From assembly GCA_020847045.1 (NCBI GenBank), contig JADLCT010000047.1, positions 1-64,000 on the forward strand: a stretch of 64,000 nt of DNA, in the 5' to 3' direction. The notes beneath the pieces are model-generated. The model did not search any database. It saw only the letters and a program-made list of their open reading frames with translations, and was not told the origin of the DNA. Shown in pieces: positions 59,797 to 64,000 of this stretch (positions are counted from its first letter, which is position 1; every line of letters starts with the position of its first letter). The position numbers and the translations under genes are program-made. Origin of the DNA: Bryobacterales bacterium (GTDB lineage: Bacteria > Acidobacteriota > Terriglobia > Bryobacterales > Bryobacteraceae).

Positions 59797-61518
59797 TCAC
59801 TGGCCGCGGTTCAACTCCTCCATCAACGCCAGAGCCTCGTCAATCCGTCCCGCGCGCTCGGCCTCCCGGATGCGCTGCTTCAACTGCGCGCGGCGCGACT
59901 CCAGGGCCGATGCCTCCATGCGCGTCAAACAGGCTTGCGCCTGGCTCACACTCAGATCCTCGTTCTCTAACTCATCGGCAAAAGCGAGCCGCGCCAGCAG
60001 GGTGCGGTCCGATTCCGTGAGACGGGACTCCAGGGCGGCGAAGTCGAACGGCTCGCCCACGGCCAGCAAGGCGCGGAACACGGACGCCGAGGCCAGCGGC
60101 TGAGTCTCTACAAGCCCGGCCAGACGCTCGGACAACTGATCGCGCGCCTCGGCCGATTGCAGCAGGCAGCGCAGGAGCAGGCGCTCGTTGGCCGGCACAA
60201 CGCTTTCCGGCGCGGGCGCCTGCGCCGGGGCGCCCCTGGTCACGGCCATTTTGCGGAACTGGTCGAGCACCAGCGAGCGGTCAACGTTCAGATAAGCGGC
60301 CACGTCGCCGGCAATGGCGGCGCGCTCGAGCTTGCCGGGAATCCTCTGAATGGCGGGCATCAGAAATTGCAGGCCCGCCATGCGGCCCTCGGCCGAACTC
60401 ATGTCGAACTGGGAGCGGGCCCGGTCGGCCAGCCAGTGAAAATAGCGCGGGGCGTGGCGGACCGCGTCCAGGTAAGCCTCGGCGCCCCGCTCGTTGACGA
60501 ACTCATCGGGGTCCAGCCCGCCCGGCAGCGCCAGCACCTTGATCCGCATGCTCTCGTCCAGCAGCAGTTGAATGGCCCGCTCGGCGGCGGCCATGCCCGC
60601 GCGATCAGGATCGAAGTTCACCACCACGTTGTCCGAGTGCCGGCGCAGCATCTGCACCTGCCCTGTGGTGAACGCCGTGCCGCAGGGCGCAATCGCGTTG
60701 GCGAATCCGGCCCCGTGCAGGCCGATCACGTCCATGTAGCCTTCCACCAGGATCGAGTAGGTCTTGTCCCGGATCGGCTTCCGCGCGCGGTGCAGGTTAT
60801 ACAGCACGGCGCTCTTGCGGTAGATGGCCGTCTCGGGCGAGTTCATGTACTTCGGCTCGTCGCCCTCGGCCAGCGCGCGCCCGGCAAAGGCGATCAGCTT
60901 GCCCGTCTCGCTGTGCAGCGGAAACATGAGACGGTTGCGGAAACGGTCATAAAACCCCGGACCATGCTGGCTGGCCAGAACGAGCCCGCTCTCCTCCATC
61001 TGCTCCGGCGTGAAGCCGGCGCGCTCCAGCGCCCTGGCCACCACGTTGTCGCGCGGCGCATAGCCCAGCCCGAACTCCTCCTGCAGCTCCGCCGCGACGC
61101 CCCGCCGTCCGGCGTAGCCGCGCGCCTGCTCGCCTGCCTGCGACTGAAACGCGGCGCGGTAGAGCCGCAGCGCGATCTCCTGCGCCTCGTAAGCCCCGGC
61201 GCGTTTCTTTGTATCCTGCCCGGCCGGCTCGCCGCGTTTGGGCAGAGGAATACCGTAGCGCTCGGCCAGTTGGACGCAGGCCTCCCAGAAGCTGAGACCG
61301 TCGATCTCCATCACAAAGTCGATGGCCGAGCCGCGCTTGCCGCAGCCGAAGCAGTGGAACCATTGGTGCGCCGGGCGGACGTGGAACGAGGGCGTCTTCT
61401 CCTGATGGAACGGGCAGAGCCCCTTGAAGGTGTTGGGTCCGGCCTTCTGCAGGCGCACATATTCGCCGACAACGCGGACGATGTCGAGGCTGGACTTGAG
61501 CTGGCTGGCGAAATCCAT
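59797..61518 (-). CDS. dnaG: DNA primase
   Basis: 573 residues. CHC2 zinc finger LCPFHQEKTPSF...WFHCFGCGKRG at residues ~35-65, the RNA polymerase domain with FRNRLMFPLHSETGKLIAFAGRAL, and the TOPRIM motif ILVEGYMDVIGLHGAGFANAIAPCGTAFT with FDPDRAGMAA. The C-terminal helicase-binding domain is short and diverged. It makes replication primers. Located between a dipeptide epimerase (22 bases upstream) and rpoD. Confidence 0.97.
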   Translation of the reverse strand: MDFASQLKSSLDIVRVVGEYVRLQKAGPNTFKGLCPFHQEKTPSFHVRPAHQWFHCFGCGKRGSAIDFVMEIDGLSFWEACVQLAERYGIPLPKRGEPAGQDTKKRAGAYEAQEIALRLYRAAFQSQAGEQARGYAGRRGVAAELQEEFGLGYAPRDNVVARALERAGFTPEQMEESGLVLASQHGPGFYDRFRNRLMFPLHSETGKLIAFAGRALAEGDEPKYMNSPETAIYRKSAVLYNLHRARKPIRDKTYSILVEGYMDVIGLHGAGFANAIAPCGTAFTTGQVQMLRRHSDNVVVNFDPDRAGMAAAERAIQLLLDESMRIKVLALPGGLDPDEFVNERGAEAYLDAVRHAPRYFHWLADRARSQFDMSSAEGRMAGLQFLMPAIQRIPGKLERAAIAGDVAAYLNVDRSLVLDQFRKMAVTRGAPAQAPAPESVVPANERLLLRCLLQSAEARDQLSERLAGLVETQPLASASVFRALLAVGEPFDFAALESRLTESDRTLLARLAFADELENEDLSVSQAQACLTRMEASALESRRAQLKQRIREAERAGRIDEALALMEELNRGQ

Positions 61519-61540
61519 GGGCGGAGCTAAGCGGGCCTCC

Positions 61541-62626
61541 TCACGCGGCCGTCACGCCCAGGCCGGGCCCGGAGGGCAGACGCAGGCGGCCCCGTTCCAC
61601 CCGCACGCCGCGGAACGGATCGTGGCTCAGCAGCAGGTTGCCATCCAGGTCGGCGAAATCGAGCAGCGGCGACAGGTGCGCCGCCGCCGTGATGGCCAGC
61701 GAGCTGGACACCATGCAGCCCACCATCACCTTCAGCCCGAGCGAGCGCGCCGTCTGAATCATGCGGTAGGCCTCCAGAATGCCGCCGCACTTGTCGAGCT
61801 TGATGTTGACGCCGTCGAAGTGCGGCGCGAGTTTGGGAATGTCGGCGGCGTGCAGGCAGGCCTCATCGGCGATCACGGGAATGTGGACGCGCCGGCGGAT
61901 CCAGTTCATCTCATCGAGCCGCGCGGCGGGCAGCGGCTGCTCGATGGAGACCACGCCCTGGCGCTCCAGCCAGTTGATCTTTTCCACCGCCTGCTCCTTG
62001 GTCTTCCAGCCCTCGTTGGCGTCCACGCGCAGGGGTTTGCTGGTCTCGGCGCGCACGGCCGCGATGGTGGCCTCATCGGAGTCCAGGCCCACCTTGATTT
62101 TCAGCTCGGGGTAGGCGGCCGCCTCGCGCACCTTCTGGCGGGTCATCTCCGGCGTGTCGATGCCGATAGAAAAAGTGGTCACCGGCCCCTCGGACGGGTC
62201 GAGACCGAACAGACGGTAGACCGGAACGCCGAGCCGCTTTCCATTCCAGTCCAGCACGGCGGCGGCCACGGCGGCCTTGGCCGCCCACTCGCCGGGGATC
62301 AGGCGGTTCACCTCCCGAAGCGTCTTGTCGAACTGTTCGGGCGGGAAACGGCGGAAAAATCCGGAGTCAAGCTTGGCGTTAAGAGCCGCGCAGCCGCTTC
62401 CGGCCGACTCATGATAGCGGACGATGGGCGCGCCCTCGCCGTGGCCCTCGATGCCCGCGTGCGTGAACCGGAACAGAATGGTGTCGCGGTGGGTGCTGGA
62501 CGACATGGTGGTGGTCCAGGTGTGGCGCAGCGTCAGGCGCATGGGTTTGGCCAGCACCGCGGCGGAGGCGGCCAAGGCCGGCAGTGCGGCCGGGGCGGGA
62601 GCGGCGAGAAACGCGCGGCGAAGCAT
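61541..62626 (-). CDS. Dipeptide epimerase (enolase superfamily), possibly exported
   Basis: 361 residues. MLE-type enolase fold with catalytic lysines in LKIKVGLD and NIKLDKCGG, metal ligands in VDANEGW, SIEQPL and ADEACLHAADI. It probably epimerises L-Ala-D/L-Glu or a similar dipeptide in murein recycling. The N-terminus LRRAFLAAPAPAALPALAAS looks like a signal peptide with a twin arginine. The ATG at 62626 was chosen as the start of that leader. Confidence 0.87.
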   Translation of the reverse strand: MLRRAFLAAPAPAALPALAASAAVLAKPMRLTLRHTWTTTMSSSTHRDTILFRFTHAGIEGHGEGAPIVRYHESAGSGCAALNAKLDSGFFRRFPPEQFDKTLREVNRLIPGEWAAKAAVAAAVLDWNGKRLGVPVYRLFGLDPSEGPVTTFSIGIDTPEMTRQKVREAAAYPELKIKVGLDSDEATIAAVRAETSKPLRVDANEGWKTKEQAVEKINWLERQGVVSIEQPLPAARLDEMNWIRRRVHIPVIADEACLHAADIPKLAPHFDGVNIKLDKCGGILEAYRMIQTARSLGLKVMVGCMVSSSLAITAAAHLSPLLDFADLDGNLLLSHDPFRGVRVERGRLRLPSGPGLGVTAA

Positions 62627-62744
62627 ATCCAAGGCGTAGCATACCCGATGAGGGCGCCGCGTGAGCCCGCACGGCGAAGCCGTTAGAATAGGGATACGCC
62701 GTCCCGGTTTCGCCGCGGACGCGCTAACAGCGGGCACAGCCTCC

Positions 62745-62769
62745 GGAACTTCTCTCCGAATTACGCGTA
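62745..62769 (+). promoter_or_regulatory. ECF-type promoter upstream of the ECF sigma gene
   Basis: GGAAC (62745-62749), 16 bases, CGTA (62766-62769). This is the -35/-10 pattern and spacing of many ECF sigma factors (GGAAC/TGAAAC with CGT), so the gene may activate itself. The expected start near 62777 gives a short leader. Confidence 0.6.
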
Positions 62770-62795
62770 CTGGGTGAGAGGAACCGGATCAAAAA

Positions 62796-63398
62796 ATGCC
62801 GCGGAAGGAAAAGAAGACAACCATGGATGCACCCGACGTAACGCGGCTTCTGCGGAACTGGAGCGGAGGCGACACACACGCGCTGGACCAGTTGACGCCC
62901 GTGGTGTACGACGAACTGCGCCGGTTGGCGGCCAGCTACATGCGCCGCGAACGGCAGGACCACACGCTGCAAAGCACCGCCCTGGTGAACGAGGCCTACC
63001 TGAAGCTGGTGGACCAGAAAAACGTCGTCTGGCAGAACCGGGCGCACTTCTTCGGCATCGCCGCGCAGATGATCCGGCGCATTCTGGTGGATCACGCCCG
63101 GGCGCACAAGGCCGAAAAACGCGGCGGCGGCGCGGGCGTGCTGTCGCTGGACGAGGCCATCGGCGTGCCGGAGAAACGCGACGTGGAGATCCTGGCGCTG
63201 AACGACGCGCTGACGCGTCTCACCGAAATGGATCCGCAGCAGGGCCGCATCGTCGAGTTGCGCTTTTTCACCGGCTTGTCAATCGAAGAGACGGCCGAGG
63301 TGGTGGGCGTCTCGCCCGCGACGGTGAAACGCGAATGGGCCGCGGCGCGGGCCTGGCTGTTCCGTGAGATCTCGCGGAAACCCGAGGGAGAACAGTAG
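62796..63398 (+). CDS. ECF sigma factor, acidobacterial kinase-linked type
   Basis: 200 residues. Sigma region 2 ([35 protein letters not shown]) and region 4 ([37 protein letters not shown]) are clear; the block between has [22 protein letters not shown]. This branch is very common in Acidobacteria and Planctomycetes and is normally followed by a Ser/Thr kinase, as here. No anti-sigma gene is seen. ATG 62823 (before DAPDVTRLL) is an alternative start. Confidence 0.93.
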   Translation: MPRKEKKTTMDAPDVTRLLRNWSGGDTHALDQLTPVVYDELRRLAASYMRRERQDHTLQSTALVNEAYLKLVDQKNVVWQNRAHFFGIAAQMIRRILVDHARAHKAEKRGGGAGVLSLDEAIGVPEKRDVEILALNDALTRLTEMDPQQGRIVELRFFTGLSIEETAEVVGVSPATVKREWAAARAWLFREISRKPEGEQ

Positions 63399-63426
63399 CG
63401 GCGGCGGCAGCCGCCGGCCAAGACCA

Positions 63427-64000
63427 TGACGCCGGACCGCTGGCAGCGTGTGAAATCGATTCTCGCCGCGGCGCTGGATGTGCCGGGGGCCGAGCGCGAG
63501 GTGTATCTGCGCGAAGCCTGCGGGACGGAGTTGAGCCTGCGGCACGAGGTGGATTCGCTGCTGGCCTCCTACACCGAGGCCGGGACGTTTCTGAACTCGC
63601 AGCAGATGCAGGCGCTGCCGGATCCGCGCGTGGGCGAAGAGATCGGTCCCTACCGGCTGGAGCGGCTGCTCGGGCAGGGCGGCATGGGCGCCGTCTACCT
63701 GGCCTCGCGCGAGGTGGATGGCTTCATGATGCGCGTGGCGCTGAAGCTGATCCGGGTCAGCGTGCTGAACGAGTATGTCCACCGGCGCTTCCGCATGGAG
63801 CGCCAGATTCTGGCCCGCCTGTCCCACCCCAACATCACACGGCTGATCGACGGCGGCATTGCCCCGGACGGCGTTCCGTTCCTGGTGACCGAGTTCGTCG
63901 ATGGGATTCCACTGGACGAGTATGTCCGGACAAAGCGGCCGGGGCTCGATGAAAAGCTCCGCATCTTCGAGTCGATCTGCTCGGCCGTGGCGTTTGCCCA
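63427..64000 (+). CDS. Ser/Thr protein kinase, N-terminal part (cut by window end)
   Basis: 191 residues visible. An N-terminal helical extension found in ECF-linked kinases (MTPDRWQRVKSILAAALDVP) precedes the Hanks kinase domain: glycine loop LLGQGGMGAVYLA, ATP-binding Lys in VALKLIRV, the helix C Glu in FRMERQILARLSHPNI and the hinge FLVTEFVDGIPL. The catalytic and activation loops lie beyond the window. It starts 28 bases after the sigma gene and probably regulates it. Confidence 0.93.

Overview
The window is GC-rich, gene-dense bacterial chromosome that most resembles an acidobacterium of the Solibacter/Bryobacter group. Reasons: a very large TonB-dependent carrier with an N-terminal carboxypeptidase-regulatory-like domain, a secreted VWFA-domain protein of the acidobacterial type, an ECF sigma factor paired with a PASTA-less Ser/Thr kinase, a secreted Gfo/Idh/MocA oxidoreductase and sugar isomerase with twin-arginine leaders, and double-membrane components (RND efflux, TonB). 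This assignment rests on recognised families, not on a search. I see no phage, transposon, CRISPR array, rRNA or tRNA. No gap between genes exceeds 300 bases, so the region reads as core chromosome rather than an island.

Layout. 0-8.9 kb: ispH, a small exported protein, a subclass-B3-type metallo-beta-lactamase, the 1147-residue TonB-dependent carrier behind a near-consensus promoter and a 16-bp palindrome, a HGSNAT-like membrane acyltransferase and a Gfo/Idh oxidoreductase. 8.9-16.3 kb: an uncharacterised winged-helix AAA ATPase, an exported TIM-barrel isomerase, a DUF72 gene behind what looks like an SOS (LexA) operator, an Rrf2 regulator with cysK, then purA-galE. 16.3-23.7 kb: a heavy-metal-type RND efflux operon (adaptor-pump-TolC) divergent from a NarL-type two-component system. 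23.8-28.6 kb: rplM-rpsI, rpsB-tsf-pyrH-frr, then tonB. 28.6-34.7 kb: an exported amidohydrolase, a ceramidase-like protein, an RNA m5U methyltransferase that seems to start at ATC, trpS, an MFS exporter and a small P-loop kinase. 34.7-40 kb: a beta-oxidation operon with the layout of Bacillus fadN-fadA-fadE. 40-49 kb: a flippase-like membrane protein, a secreted PIG-L deacetylase, selA, efp (Asn at the tip of the modification loop), a sulfatase, rhomboid-bshB1, a PfkB kinase and an amidase. 49-57.4 kb: molybdenum cofactor genes moeA-moaC-mogA, a VWFA protein, DUF1326, a 71-residue Cys-rich protein and a three-subunit molybdenum hydroxylase with a Tat leader. 57.4-64 kb: a nadD-like gene, then dipeptide epimerase-dnaG-rpoD on the minus strand, then an ECF sigma factor with its own ECF-type promoter and a Ser/Thr kinase cut by the window end.

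Functional links: the molybdopterin genes lie 2 kb from an enzyme that needs the cofactor; the Rrf2 regulator sits in front of cysK as CymR-type cysteine regulators do; tonB and the large outer-membrane carrier belong to the same energy-coupled uptake machinery; BshB1 suggests bacillithiol as the thiol fed by cysteine synthesis; selA implies selenocysteine use. No single clearly new multi-gene system stands out. The most interesting signals are small: a GTTC-N7-GTTC operator on a DUF72 gene, a non-canonical ATC start supported by protein homology, a terminator-like hairpin whose 3' arm is the tonB ribosome binding site, and an uncharacterised ATPase.
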